NCBI RefSeq assembly: GCF_000759345.1
Contig: NZ_JPZL01000001.1
Location: forward strand, 620,001 to 684,000
Length of the DNA stretch: 64,000 bases
Direction: 5' to 3'
DNA from: Litchfieldella xinjiangensis
Lineage (GTDB): Bacteria > Pseudomonadota > Gammaproteobacteria > Pseudomonadales > Halomonadaceae
The notes below the pieces were generated by a model. The model saw nothing but the letters and a program-made list of their open reading frames with translations, was not told the DNA's origin and searched no databases. The first letter of the stretch is position 1. Every line of letters begins with the position of its first letter. The position numbers were made by a program, and so were the translations under genes. Of the stretch, positions 10,903-19,584 are shown piece after piece.

Positions 10903-12426
10903 TCAGGGTCGCAATGAAAACCAGACCGTCTTGAGTTCCGAGTACTCGGCCAGGGAGTGCATCGACTTATCGCGTCCATTGCCGGATTGCTTCACTCCGC
11001 CGAAGGGCACTGTCTGATCGCCACCCGCCCAGTTATTGACGAAGACCTGCCCCGATTCGAGCCGCCGCGTCACGCGCATGATACGGTCGATATCCTGGCT
11101 CCAGAGCCCCGCAGCCAGGCCGTACTGGCTGTCGTTGGCAAGCTGGATTGCCTCTTCCTCGGTATCGAAACCGAACACCGCCAATACCGGCCCGAATATC
11201 TCCTCACGACCGATGCTCATCTCGGGGGTGACGCCATCGAAGACGGTCGGCGCGATGAACAAGCCGCCGGGACACGTCTCGAGCGCCTGCCCGCCTCCAC
11301 GCAACAGGGCGCCCTCTTCGACCCCCTGGCGAATGAAATCGAGAATTCGCTTGTGCTGGGTCTCGTCGACGATGGCGCCCATGAAGCTATCAGGATCGAG
11401 CGGGTCGCCCGGTTGCATGGCTTCGGCGGCCTTGAGAACACGGGTGACGAAATCTTCACGAATCGAATTCTCGACCAGTAGGCGCGAGCCGGCGATACAC
11501 ACTTCGCCCTGATTGTGGAATATCGCTTCGGCGGCATTTGCCGCCACGGCATCGAGATCCTTGCAGTCGGCAAAGACGATGTTGGGGCTCTTGCCGCCGC
11601 ACTCGAGGTACACGCGCTTGAGATTGGATTGCCCCGCATACTGCATGAGCTGTTTGCCAACCTGGGTCGAGCCGGTGAACGCGAGGCAATTGACCTCCAT
11701 CGACAGCGCCAACGCCTTGCCCACCGTATGACCGAACCCCGGCAGTACCTGGAACACGCCCCGTGGGATTCCGGCGTCCTGTGCAAGCTGAGCCAGGCGC
11801 AGGGCGGAAAGCGGCGACTTCTCCGAGGGCTTGAGAATCACGCTGTTGCCGGCGGCCAGGGCTGGAGCGATCTTCCACGCCGTCATCATCATCGGGAAGT
11901 TCCACGGCACGATCGAGGCCACCACACCCAACGGCTCGCGAAGCACCAATCCCAGGCTTTCCTCGCCGGTCGGGGCGACCTCACCGAAGACCTTGTCGAT
12001 GGACTCGGCGTTATAGCGCAGGCAAGCAATGGTACCGGCCATGTCCCCCAGGGCGCTGCCGATCGGCTTGCCCATGTCGAGGGTATCGATCAGTGCCAGC
12101 TCGTGCTTGTGCTGTTCGAGGAGATCAGCCAGACGCAGCAGTATGCGCTTGCGCGATCCCGGGGCGAGTCGCGACCATTCGCCACGTTCGAAGGCAGCCC
12201 GGGCGTGACGCACGGCACGCTCGGCATCAGCGTCGTCACAGCTGGCTACTTTTGCCAAGCACTGCCCATTGGCCGGATTGATCGACTCGAACGTGTCGCC
12301 ACTCAGCGCATCGACGAAGCCATCATCGATGAAGGCACGGCTCTCGAAGCTCAGCGCCTCGGCCTTGGCCCGCCAGTCGGCCAGTGTCTTCGGTGGAGTG
12401 GAGGTCGGTGTTTTAGGCATGCTCAT
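10903..12426 (-). CDS. puuC: Gamma-glutamyl-gamma-aminobutyraldehyde / aminobutyraldehyde dehydrogenase (PuuC type)
   Basis: 507 aa NAD(P)-dependent aldehyde dehydrogenase. It has PWNFPMMMTAWK and KPSEKSPL for cofactor binding, the general base E275 in LECGGKSP (many relatives have LELGG), and the nucleophile C310 in NQGEVCIAGSR. The NQGEVCIAG and SPNIVFADC strings closely follow E. coli PuuC. It should oxidise gamma-glutamyl-aminobutyraldehyde, or free 4-aminobutanal produced by SpuC, to the corresponding acid. Its start overlaps the spuC stop, so it is the last gene of a puuD-spuC-puuC operon. Confidence 0.92.
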   Translation of the reverse strand: MSMPKTPTSTPPKTLADWRAKAEALSFESRAFIDDGFVDALSGDTFESINPANGQCLAKVASCDDADAERAVRHARAAFERGEWSRLAPGSRKRILLRLADLLEQHKHELALIDTLDMGKPIGSALGDMAGTIACLRYNAESIDKVFGEVAPTGEESLGLVLREPLGVVASIVPWNFPMMMTAWKIAPALAAGNSVILKPSEKSPLSALRLAQLAQDAGIPRGVFQVLPGFGHTVGKALALSMEVNCLAFTGSTQVGKQLMQYAGQSNLKRVYLECGGKSPNIVFADCKDLDAVAANAAEAIFHNQGEVCIAGSRLLVENSIREDFVTRVLKAAEAMQPGDPLDPDSFMGAIVDETQHKRILDFIRQGVEEGALLRGGGQALETCPGGLFIAPTVFDGVTPEMSIGREEIFGPVLAVFGFDTEEEAIQLANDSQYGLAAGLWSQDIDRIMRVTRRLESGQVFVNNWAGGDQTVPFGGVKQSGNGRDKSMHSLAEYSELKTVWFSLRP

Positions 12427-13802
12427 GCTGGGGTCTCCTTGTCCTTGATTTGGGCCAGACGCGCCGCGGTGGCGTCCAGTGCCTGCCAGGCCAGTGCGAC
12501 AAGCTCGTCCACCTGATCATGGCGAATGACCAAGGGCGGCGAGATGATCATGGTGTCGCCTACCGAGCGCATCACCAGGCCTTTGTCGAAGCTGATGTCG
12601 CGACACAGGTTGCCGACGGCAAACGCCTGAGGAAAGCGCTGCCCGCTTTGTTTGTCGGCGACCAGTTCCAGTGCGCCGATCAATCCCAGCGAGCGCGCCT
12701 CGCCCACCAGAGGATGTTCGCCGAGCTCTGCCCAACGCTTGGCCAGGTAGGGGCCGATATCGTCGCGCACGCGATCGATCACCGCCTCATCCCGCAAGAT
12801 CTGCAGATTTCGCAACGCGACCGTGGCACATACCGGATGGCCTGAATAGGTAAAGCCATGGAAGAACTCGCCTCCTTCCTCGATCAACGTGTCGGCAACA
12901 CGATCGCCCACCAGCACGCCGCCGATGGGAAGGTAGCCGGAAGACAGCCCCTTGGCGACAGGCATCAGGTCCGGTTCGAGGCTATAATGTTGACTGCCGA
13001 ACCATTCGCCCAGACGCCCGAAGCCGCAGATCACTTCGTCGATCACCAGAAGAATATCGTATTTATCGAGGATGGCCTTGATCGCCGGCCAGTAGCTCTC
13101 GGGGGGAATGATGGCCCCGCCCGCGCCCTGTACCGGCTCGGCGATGAACGCGGCCACGTTTTCCACACCAAGTTCGAGAATCTTACGCTCGAGGTCCGCG
13201 GCACACACCCGACCAAAGGCTTCCGGCGTCATGTCGCGACCTTCCCCGAACCAATAGGGCTGTCGGATATGCGCGATATCGGGGACCAGCGGCCCGCCCT
13301 GGTTTCGCATCGGTGACATGCCGCCCAGGCTAACCCCGGCCACCGTCGAGCCGTGATAGGCGTTATCCCGCGCAATGACCCAGCGCTTGTCAGGTTGTCC
13401 CTTGAGCTCCCAGTAGCGCCTTACCATGCGCAGCACGGTATCGTTGGCCTCCGAGCCAGAGCCCGTGAAGAAAACGCGGTTCATATGGCCAGGGGCAAGG
13501 CCGCACAGCATCTTTGCCAATTTCACTGCGGGAGGATGCGTCGATTTGAAGAAGTTGTTGTAGTAAGGCAGCTGGCTCATCTGGGCGCTGGCGGCTTCGA
13601 CCAGCTCTGCGCGACCATAGCCCAGGTTGACGCACCACAATCCGGCCATGCCGTCGAGGATGCGATTGCCCTCGCTATCATGGATATAGATGCCTTGGGC
13701 ATGGGTAACGATACGGCTCCCCTCCTCGCCGAGCGCCTTGTAATCGGTGAAGGGGTGTAGATGGTGCGCGCTATCCAGCGCCTTCAGATCGGCAGTGGCC
13801 AT
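12423..13802 (-). CDS. spuC: Putrescine/polyamine:pyruvate aminotransferase (SpuC-like, class III)
   Basis: 459 aa PLP-dependent class III aminotransferase. The PLP lysine is K284 in MPVAKGLSSGYLPIG and the ring-nitrogen aspartate is D255 in IDEVICGFGR. The strings YYNNFFKSTHPP and FFTGSGSEANDTV are characteristic of the SpuC branch, which in Pseudomonas moves an amino group from putrescine or cadaverine to pyruvate. It overlaps puuC and lies 44 bases after the puuD stop, so aldehyde product and dehydrogenase are made together. A related amine specificity (beta-alanine or taurine) cannot be excluded from sequence alone. Confidence 0.9.
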   Translation of the reverse strand: MATADLKALDSAHHLHPFTDYKALGEEGSRIVTHAQGIYIHDSEGNRILDGMAGLWCVNLGYGRAELVEAASAQMSQLPYYNNFFKSTHPPAVKLAKMLCGLAPGHMNRVFFTGSGSEANDTVLRMVRRYWELKGQPDKRWVIARDNAYHGSTVAGVSLGGMSPMRNQGGPLVPDIAHIRQPYWFGEGRDMTPEAFGRVCAADLERKILELGVENVAAFIAEPVQGAGGAIIPPESYWPAIKAILDKYDILLVIDEVICGFGRLGEWFGSQHYSLEPDLMPVAKGLSSGYLPIGGVLVGDRVADTLIEEGGEFFHGFTYSGHPVCATVALRNLQILRDEAVIDRVRDDIGPYLAKRWAELGEHPLVGEARSLGLIGALELVADKQSGQRFPQAFAVGNLCRDISFDKGLVMRSVGDTMIISPPLVIRHDQVDELVALAWQALDATAARLAQIKDKETPA

Positions 13803-13846
13803 GGCGAAGCTCCGGTAGAGGGTACGTCTTTCAATCAGCGTCGTTA

Positions 13847-14638
13847 TCAGGCCTGAGGCGAAAGCGCCGGCGATACCAGGCGCTGTGCCAGCCGCTTGCG
13901 ACAGGCGTCGGCAAAACCACTGAATAGAGCGTCATTAAGTGGGTGCGCATGGGGTTGCCACTCGGGATGCCACTGCACGGCCACTGCAAACGCCCGCGCC
14001 TGGGTGACCGATATCGCTTCTATCAGACCATCGGGAGCGACCGCCTCGGCCTTGAGCCCATCGCCTAGCCGCTCGATCCCTTGCTGGTGAAGAGAATTGA
14101 CCCGCGCCGTCGGCTCGGCGTAAAGCTGCGCCAACTGACCGTCAGGCAGTAACTCGATTTCATGCGCCGGCGCATAGCGTACGGGCATGTCGCCGTCGGG
14201 CTCGCGATGGTCGTGCAACCCAGGCTGGTTCTGAACTGCCTGATGCAGGCTGCCACCATAGGCCACGTTGATTTCCTGAAAGCCCCTGCAGATGCCGAAC
14301 AGGGGGATGCCGTCATTGACGGCCAGAGGTGCCCAGGCCAGCGAAGCCGTGTCCCGATGTCGGTCGGCTCGCGTGTTCTCCGGAGCCCGCTCGGCCCCGT
14401 AGCGTGCGGGCTCGACATTGCTGTAGCTTCCGGTCAGGAGCAGTCCGTCGAGCCGTGCCAGCAATGCATGGGCGCTCTCTGTGGGGGTGGTCTCCCAAAC
14501 CGGCAAGATGATCGGCTCCAACCCATAATCGCGTACGGCCGTCAGGTACTTATCCGTGACAACATGGGCCGGGTGGCCCTCCACATCGCGGCGACAAGCG
14601 ATGACCCCGACCAGGGGCCGGGTCTGCATAAGGCTCAT
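13847..14638 (-). CDS. puuD: Gamma-glutamyl-GABA hydrolase
   Basis: 263 aa class I glutamine-amidotransferase-like hydrolase that cleaves gamma-glutamyl-GABA to glutamate and GABA, the last step of the gamma-glutamylated putrescine route. The catalytic triad is visible as C117 in FGICRGFQEIN, with H224 and E226 in VQWHPEW. Length and spacing match E. coli PuuD and Pseudomonas SpuA. It is the first gene of the minus-strand puuD-spuC-puuC operon and diverges from puuA, so one control region serves both arms. Confidence 0.94.
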   Translation of the reverse strand: MSLMQTRPLVGVIACRRDVEGHPAHVVTDKYLTAVRDYGLEPIILPVWETTPTESAHALLARLDGLLLTGSYSNVEPARYGAERAPENTRADRHRDTASLAWAPLAVNDGIPLFGICRGFQEINVAYGGSLHQAVQNQPGLHDHREPDGDMPVRYAPAHEIELLPDGQLAQLYAEPTARVNSLHQQGIERLGDGLKAEAVAPDGLIEAISVTQARAFAVAVQWHPEWQPHAHPLNDALFSGFADACRKRLAQRLVSPALSPQA

Positions 14639-14734
14639 AATCTCCGATGCCCCTCTATGATTGTTATGCTTTGCTCAACATACCCGGCTGAGGAAGCGAT
14701 GCCAACCCACCCTTCAAACGGCGTCCTGTTCTGC

Positions 14735-14750
14735 GATAAGGCCCATTATC
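14735..14750. promoter_or_regulatory. Candidate operator in the puuD/puuA divergent region
   Basis: An inverted repeat GATAA-N6-TTATC lies between the divergent puuD and puuA genes. Position makes it a candidate for the PuuR-like regulator at 8.5 kb, but five-base arms are weak evidence and I do not recognise the E. coli PuuR consensus. Confidence 0.25.
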
Positions 14751-14883
14751 AGTGGGGATTCCATAGCGACACGCCACTGCAGCAATGAAAGGAAAACGCC
14801 GAAACGTAAAAGATTTGACAACACACCCTACCCAAATGAATGATGACCCCATCAACAACGATACCGCAGTCACAGGTGACATC

Positions 14884-16260
14884 ATGTCGCGCTCCCCGAT
14901 GGACGAAGTCCATCACTTCCTCGACCAGCATCCTGAAGTCGACAGCATCGATCTGCTGATCAGCGATCTCAATGGCGTACTGCGCGGCAAGCGCATTCCT
15001 CGCGATAATCTCGAGAAGGCTTTTCTGGACGGCATCAATCTGCCGGCGTCACTCTTTGCACTCGATATCAACGGCAATACCATCGAGGAAACCGGCCTCG
15101 GCTTGTCCAGCGGTGATGGCGACCGCCTGTGTTGCCCTGTTCCCGGTAGCCTGATGCCGAGCCCCTGGCTGCGCCGTGGTCGTCAGGGACAGTTGTTGAT
15201 GACCATGACCGAGCCCGACGGCAGCCCGTTCTTTGCCGATCCTCGCCAGGTCCTGTCACGCGTCCTGTCACGCTTCACCGAGGCAGGCCTGACCCCGGTC
15301 ATTGCCGTGGAACTGGAGTTCTACCTTGTCGATCGCAGCCGTGACACGCTCGGCATGACGCAACCGCCCCGCTCACCCGCGACCGGTGAGCGCGCCGTGC
15401 AAAGTCAGCTCTATTCGATCAATGAGCTCGATGAATATTCCGACTTTCTCGAGGATATTCACGCAGCCGCTCAAATTCAGGGACTGCCGCTGGATACAGC
15501 GCTCAAGGAGTGCGCGCCGGGGCAGTTCGAAATCAACCTGCTGCACTGCGACAACGCGCTACTCGCCTGCGACAGTTCCATACTGCTGAAGCGCCTGATC
15601 AAGGGAATTGCCCTGACCCATGGGTTCGAGGCCACGTTCATGGCCAAGCCTTATGGACTCGAAGCCGGCAATGGCACCCATATCCATATCAGCCTGCTCG
15701 ATCGTGAGGGTCGCAACGTCTTCGCCGCCGAAGACGAGGATCCTCTCGGCACACCGCTGCTGCGCCACGCTATTGCCGGGATGCTCGAATTGCTTCCCGC
15801 GTCGATGGCGCTATGCGCGCCTAACCTCAATTCCTTCCGTCGCTTTCAGCCGGGCCTGTACGTCCCCATGGCCCCGACCTGGGGCTACGACAATCGCTCG
15901 GTGGCGGTACGTATTCCCTCAGGGCCAAACGAAGCGCGCCGTATCGAACACCGGGTTGCTGGTGCGGATGCCAATCCCTACCTGCTGGTAGCCACGTTGC
16001 TGGTATCGGTCTGGCATGGCATGCAGCAGCGCTTGGCGCCTCCCGAGGACACCACGGGCAACGCCTACGAGCAGAGCGAGCCAAGCCTGACCAATAGCTG
16101 GCAACAGGCCCTTGACCTACTGGAAGCCAACGACGTATTGGCGGAAGGCCTGGGACGCGACTTCCTGCATGTATTCCTGGCCAATCGACGTGCCGAACGC
16201 GCCCTGGCCATGCAGGAAGTGAGCAAGCTCGAGTACGACTGGTACCTGCGTCACGTTTGA
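14884..16260 (+). CDS. puuA: Gamma-glutamylputrescine synthetase (PuuA type)
   Basis: Glutamine-synthetase-fold enzyme that ligates glutamate to a polyamine amino group using ATP. The beta-grasp part begins at IDLLISDLNGVLRGKRIP and the catalytic part carries VAVELEFYLVD, ECAPGQFEIN, NGTHIHISL and AGADANPYL. Several starts are possible. ATG 14884 (458 aa) follows AGGTGA at good spacing and is preferred; ATG 14836 (474 aa) would give an N-terminus closer in length to E. coli PuuA; ATG 14785 (491 aa) has no visible ribosome site. Divergent from puuD. A second, more SpuB-like paralogue lies at 19585-20952. Confidence 0.9.
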   Translation: MSRSPMDEVHHFLDQHPEVDSIDLLISDLNGVLRGKRIPRDNLEKAFLDGINLPASLFALDINGNTIEETGLGLSSGDGDRLCCPVPGSLMPSPWLRRGRQGQLLMTMTEPDGSPFFADPRQVLSRVLSRFTEAGLTPVIAVELEFYLVDRSRDTLGMTQPPRSPATGERAVQSQLYSINELDEYSDFLEDIHAAAQIQGLPLDTALKECAPGQFEINLLHCDNALLACDSSILLKRLIKGIALTHGFEATFMAKPYGLEAGNGTHIHISLLDREGRNVFAAEDEDPLGTPLLRHAIAGMLELLPASMALCAPNLNSFRRFQPGLYVPMAPTWGYDNRSVAVRIPSGPNEARRIEHRVAGADANPYLLVATLLVSVWHGMQQRLAPPEDTTGNAYEQSEPSLTNSWQQALDLLEANDVLAEGLGRDFLHVFLANRRAERALAMQEVSKLEYDWYLRHV

Positions 16261-16273
16261 TGCGCTACGTAAA

Positions 16274-16303
16274 CGATACGCCCGGCCATGGCCGGGCGTA
16301 TCG
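16274..16303 (+). terminator. Palindromic stem-loop after puuA
   Basis: A perfect 30-base palindrome with two 13-base arms (CGATACGCCCGGC and its complement) around CATG begins 14 bases after the puuA stop. No T-run follows, so it may act as a weak terminator or an mRNA-stabilising hairpin. Confidence 0.5.
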
Positions 16304-16349
16304 CGTACGGGACTCGAAGCTAACCTAGCCTTGGGCCATGTCGGCAGGA

Positions 16350-16889
16350 TTATTCCACTGGGGTTGTCCCTGGAGCATTCGCACGCGTTCTCCGTGGGGG
16401 AGCGTCCTCGAGACGCACCTGATGAACCTGGCCCTGATAGCGGTACTCGACTTGATAGCCCAGCGTCTCCTCATGAATATCGTTCACGGTGTGGCATTGG
16501 CGACGGGTCGTGGTGGTTGTCTGTCCGGCCTCGATACGTTCCTGCACCTCTCGTCCGGCAAACCCGCCCCCAACCGCGCCAGCCACGGTGGCCAACGTCT
16601 TTCCACTACCGCCTCCTACCTGATTGCCTAACAGGCCACCGACGATGGCACCCGCCGCCGTACCAACAATGCGATTGGGATCGCGGCTTGCCGCACGTTG
16701 TTGCACGACGACATCCTTACAGACCTCGCGCGGGGTCTCCACCTGACGCGTCACCGGTGCAACGGCAAGGATATCGGCGTACTCGGGAGCCGAGGGCGAC
16801 GCATACTCCTGCACCTGATAGGCGCCGACGGCCAACCCGCCGAGCCCGAAGACGGCAAGGGTGCTACCGACTACGATTGACTTGTCCAT
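16350..16889 (-). CDS. Glycine-zipper envelope protein (17 kDa surface antigen-like)
   Basis: 179 aa from the ATG at 16889, which follows GGGAGGAAG closely; a longer open frame upstream lacks this. The N-terminus MDKSIVVGSTLAVFGLGGLAVGA is one membrane segment or uncleaved signal. Residues about 85-125 carry a glycine zipper (GTAAGAIVGGLLGNQVGGGSG), the Rick_17kDa_Anti / Gly-zipper 2TM family. The C-terminal CHTVNDIHEETLGYQVEYRYQG resembles the SlyB/PcpA-like tail. No classical lipobox is present. Members sit in the envelope and their precise role is not known. It converges on puuA and lies downstream of the large pot operon. Confidence 0.8.
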   Translation of the reverse strand: MDKSIVVGSTLAVFGLGGLAVGAYQVQEYASPSAPEYADILAVAPVTRQVETPREVCKDVVVQQRAASRDPNRIVGTAAGAIVGGLLGNQVGGGSGKTLATVAGAVGGGFAGREVQERIEAGQTTTTTRRQCHTVNDIHEETLGYQVEYRYQGQVHQVRLEDAPPRRTRANAPGTTPVE

Positions 16890-17002
16890 GACTTCCTCCC
16901 GAAGACTGACCGAATACGGTACCAAGCTCCAGGCAATGCGACTGGGTAACGGAGCGCCCCGCTCCGCTGTGTTGCGCTGAGATTTCGCCAGTGTATGCAA
17001 AA

Positions 17003-17027
17003 CGCCCCGGTCGTAAAGACCGAGGCG
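17003..17027 (-). terminator. Terminator of the pot/puu operon
   Basis: Ten-base arms (GACCGAGGCG against CGCCCCGGTC, one mismatch) around a five-base loop. The minus-strand side is followed by GTTTTGC and the plus side by CTATTTTTG, so it could work in both directions. It lies 72 bases after the puuB-type oxidase stop. Confidence 0.75.
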
Positions 17028-17099
17028 CTATTTTTGAACACTGTTTCCGTATTCTTCTCGGGATTGTCGCTGAGTGACGACATTGTCCGCCCCATATGG

Positions 17100-18389
17100 C
17101 TAGATACCCAGCGCATCCCGCGTCTGGTAGTACCAGGCTCCCATTGCCGAGAGCGGTACACGCAGCAGTCGACCGCCGGGGAAAGGCAGGTGCGGCAGGC
17201 CCGCGAAGGCATCGAAACGCTCGGAGCGCCCAGTCATGACTTCGGCAATCAGGCGACCGGCCAGGTGGGTACAGGTCACCCCATGGCCAGAATATCCCTG
17301 TGCATAGTAGACGTTGTCATTGAGCACACCGAACTGAGGCAATCGGTTGAGCGTCATCAGGAAATTGCCGCTCCAGGCATAGTCGATCTGTATGCCCTTC
17401 AGTTGAGGAAAGGTGGTTTCCAGCTTGGGCCGAATCACTCCCTCGATACTGGCCGGATCCTGTCCCCCGTAATTTACCCCTCCGCCATAGATCAAACGGC
17501 GATCGGCCGAGAGGCGGTAGTAATCCAGCAGGTAATTGCAGTCCTCGACGGCCATGTCATTGGGCAGCAAGGCGCTTGCCTGGGCCTCGTTGAGTGGCGC
17601 AGTCGTCACGATCTGGGTCCCGCAGGGCATGCTCTTGCTCTCGAGCTGGGGGATCAGCTGTTGCATGTATGCGTTACCGGCAAGTACCACACGTTCGGCG
17701 CGCACTTCCCCCCGCGGGGTTTTCAGGCGTACCGGCTGGCCATGGATCAGCTCGACGACCGGTGTCTGCTCATAGATGACACCCCCCAGCGACTCGAAGG
17801 CAGCCGCTTGGCCAAGTACCAGGTTCAACGGGTGCAGATGCCCACCGGAGTGATCGACGAGCGCACCGACATAACGCTCGCTCTGTACCTCGCGCTGATG
17901 GTCTGTTCCCTCGAGCAGCTCCAGCTGATTATGTCCAAAGCGCTCCCAAAGTGCCTTGTGTTCGATCAATCCCTTGAGCTGCTTGGCGTTACAGGCAGCG
18001 AAAAGATTACCGCCTTTCAGATCGCACTCGATGCCGTACTGGGCGATACGTTCGCGAATGATACGGTTGCCCTCGAACGCCATGTCGCCAAGCGCCCGCG
18101 CCGCATCCAGGCCGTACTTATCCTCGATCACGTCCATGTCGCGGCTGTAGCTATTGACGATCTGGCCGCCATTGCGGCCCGACGCCCCAAAACCCACCCG
18201 GGCGCTTTCGAGAACGATGACGTTCAGCCCCTTCTCGGCCAGGTGCAGCGCTGACGAAATGCCCGTGAAACCGGCACCGACCACGCAGATATCGCAGGTC
18301 AGCTCGCCTTCGAGTGCCGGGCGCGCCGGCGCGGGATTGGCAGAAGCCGCATAATAAGACGCCACATGGGACGTATCGGGCTTGGACAT
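17100..18389 (-). CDS. puuB: FAD-dependent gamma-glutamylputrescine oxidase (PuuB type), copy 1
   Basis: 429 aa DAO-family flavoenzyme. The ATG at 18389 is preceded by GGAGG; longer in-frame starts are not supported. The Rossmann FAD motif is ICVVGAGFTGISSALHLAEKG (from about residue 34), followed by GFGASGRNGGQIV and, near the C-terminus, YAQGYSGHGVTCTHLAGRLIAEV, all typical of PuuB/OrdL. It should oxidise gamma-glutamylputrescine to the aminobutyraldehyde with release of ammonia and H2O2. It is the last gene of an eight-gene operon, and a paralogue (25009-26301) opens the same operon. The two probably differ in the glutamyl-amine they accept. Confidence 0.9.
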   Translation of the reverse strand: MSKPDTSHVASYYAASANPAPARPALEGELTCDICVVGAGFTGISSALHLAEKGLNVIVLESARVGFGASGRNGGQIVNSYSRDMDVIEDKYGLDAARALGDMAFEGNRIIRERIAQYGIECDLKGGNLFAACNAKQLKGLIEHKALWERFGHNQLELLEGTDHQREVQSERYVGALVDHSGGHLHPLNLVLGQAAAFESLGGVIYEQTPVVELIHGQPVRLKTPRGEVRAERVVLAGNAYMQQLIPQLESKSMPCGTQIVTTAPLNEAQASALLPNDMAVEDCNYLLDYYRLSADRRLIYGGGVNYGGQDPASIEGVIRPKLETTFPQLKGIQIDYAWSGNFLMTLNRLPQFGVLNDNVYYAQGYSGHGVTCTHLAGRLIAEVMTGRSERFDAFAGLPHLPFPGGRLLRVPLSAMGAWYYQTRDALGI

Positions 18390-18466
18390 TGACGTCCTCC
18401 AGCTCGAGAATGAGTGAAACACGCCCTACCCAAGGGCGGACGTGTCTCTTGAAGGGACAGGTGGAT

Positions 18467-19543
18467 TTAGCGGCTGCGCGCTTCGTTCCATAGTTCCTGA
18501 AGCAGCTGCAACTGCTCGCCACTTACCGAGGGCGTCGAGACCAGGCGCTGACGGGTTTGCTCATCGGGCATGACGGGAGGCTCGCGCAGGGCCGCATCGA
18601 CCAGTTCCAGCGCTTTCTCGTTGGGTGTCGTATAGCGATTGTAGTTCGCTAGCCGAGCAGCCACTTCAGGGCGCAACATGAAGTCGATGAACGCGCGCGC
18701 AGCATCCGGATGCGGTGCCCTGGCCGGTATGGCCAGCACGTCGACCCAGCGTTGGGAGCCCTCCTCGGGAATGAAGAAACCAATCTTGCCGTAGGTCTCT
18801 TCCGATTCGGCCAGCTTGTTAGCCAAATCGCCGTTATAGGCGATGCCCGCCTGGATCGTGCCTTGCGCCAGTTGCTCTATCGTCGCGGTGGCATCCACGA
18901 AGCCGACGAAGTTGTCGCGCTTGTTCGTCTCCCTGACCAGCTTGGCTGCCTCGACCCACGGCTCCTGGCCGACACAATCGAACCCAAACCCCAGGTAAGC
19001 GCATGCGGTGCCGAAGGTGAACTGGGCATCACCCTTGAGCAGCGCAAAAGGCTGATCGTCATTGACCTCGGGGTCATAGAGCAAGCCCCAGCTCGGTGTC
19101 GGGTCAGGCCAAACTTCGGTGTTATAAGCGATACCCGTCATGCCCCATAGGTAAGGTACGGTATAGCGCCCTTCCGGGTCGTAGCTTGGGGTCTGGAACT
19201 CCGCGAGGATCGCGTCACGCCCGGACAATGGTTCATCGTTTTCCGTCAGTGGCTGAACCAGCCCCGCGCCGATGAGACGGGGCATGAAGTAGCCCGACGG
19301 CACGATAATGTCGTACTGGGCGTCGCCACCGGCAGTGAGCTTGGAAAACATCTCGGCATTGGAGTTGAAGTAATTGCGGACCACTTCAATGCCGGTTTCG
19401 GCCTCGAACTCTTCGATCAGGGCCGGATCCATGTAGTCGGACCAATTGAAGAGGTTGAGCTGTTGCTCCTGGGCAAAGGCGGGGGCGGCCAGACAGAAAC
19501 TCAACCCCAGTGCTGCGACGCGTCGAGAAGATCGAAGGACCAT
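18467..19543 (-). CDS. Periplasmic polyamine-binding protein (PotF/SpuD/SpuE family), copy 1
   Basis: 358 aa solute-binding protein with a signal peptide ending LAAPAFAQ. The ATG at 19543 follows AAGGAAA. Family motifs include LNLFNWSDYMDPALIEEF, YDIIVPSGYFMPRL, WGMTGIAYN and the ligand-region IAYNGDLANK. It delivers putrescine or spermidine to the PotGHI ABC importer encoded upstream in the operon. A second binding protein (21011-22075) uses the same transporter, as SpuD and SpuE do in Pseudomonas. The two differ in likely ligand residues (FGTACAYLG against MGSACAYLG), but I cannot assign ligands from sequence. Confidence 0.93.
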   Translation of the reverse strand: MVLRSSRRVAALGLSFCLAAPAFAQEQQLNLFNWSDYMDPALIEEFEAETGIEVVRNYFNSNAEMFSKLTAGGDAQYDIIVPSGYFMPRLIGAGLVQPLTENDEPLSGRDAILAEFQTPSYDPEGRYTVPYLWGMTGIAYNTEVWPDPTPSWGLLYDPEVNDDQPFALLKGDAQFTFGTACAYLGFGFDCVGQEPWVEAAKLVRETNKRDNFVGFVDATATIEQLAQGTIQAGIAYNGDLANKLAESEETYGKIGFFIPEEGSQRWVDVLAIPARAPHPDAARAFIDFMLRPEVAARLANYNRYTTPNEKALELVDAALREPPVMPDEQTRQRLVSTPSVSGEQLQLLQELWNEARSR

Positions 19544-19584
19544 GCTGTTTTCCTTATCGTTTTGGACGGACACTCGAGGTCGGC

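Noticed and set aside
16995-18254. 419-codon open frame on the plus strand
   Set aside because: It is antisense to the first puuB-type oxidase and its translation has no family-like motifs.
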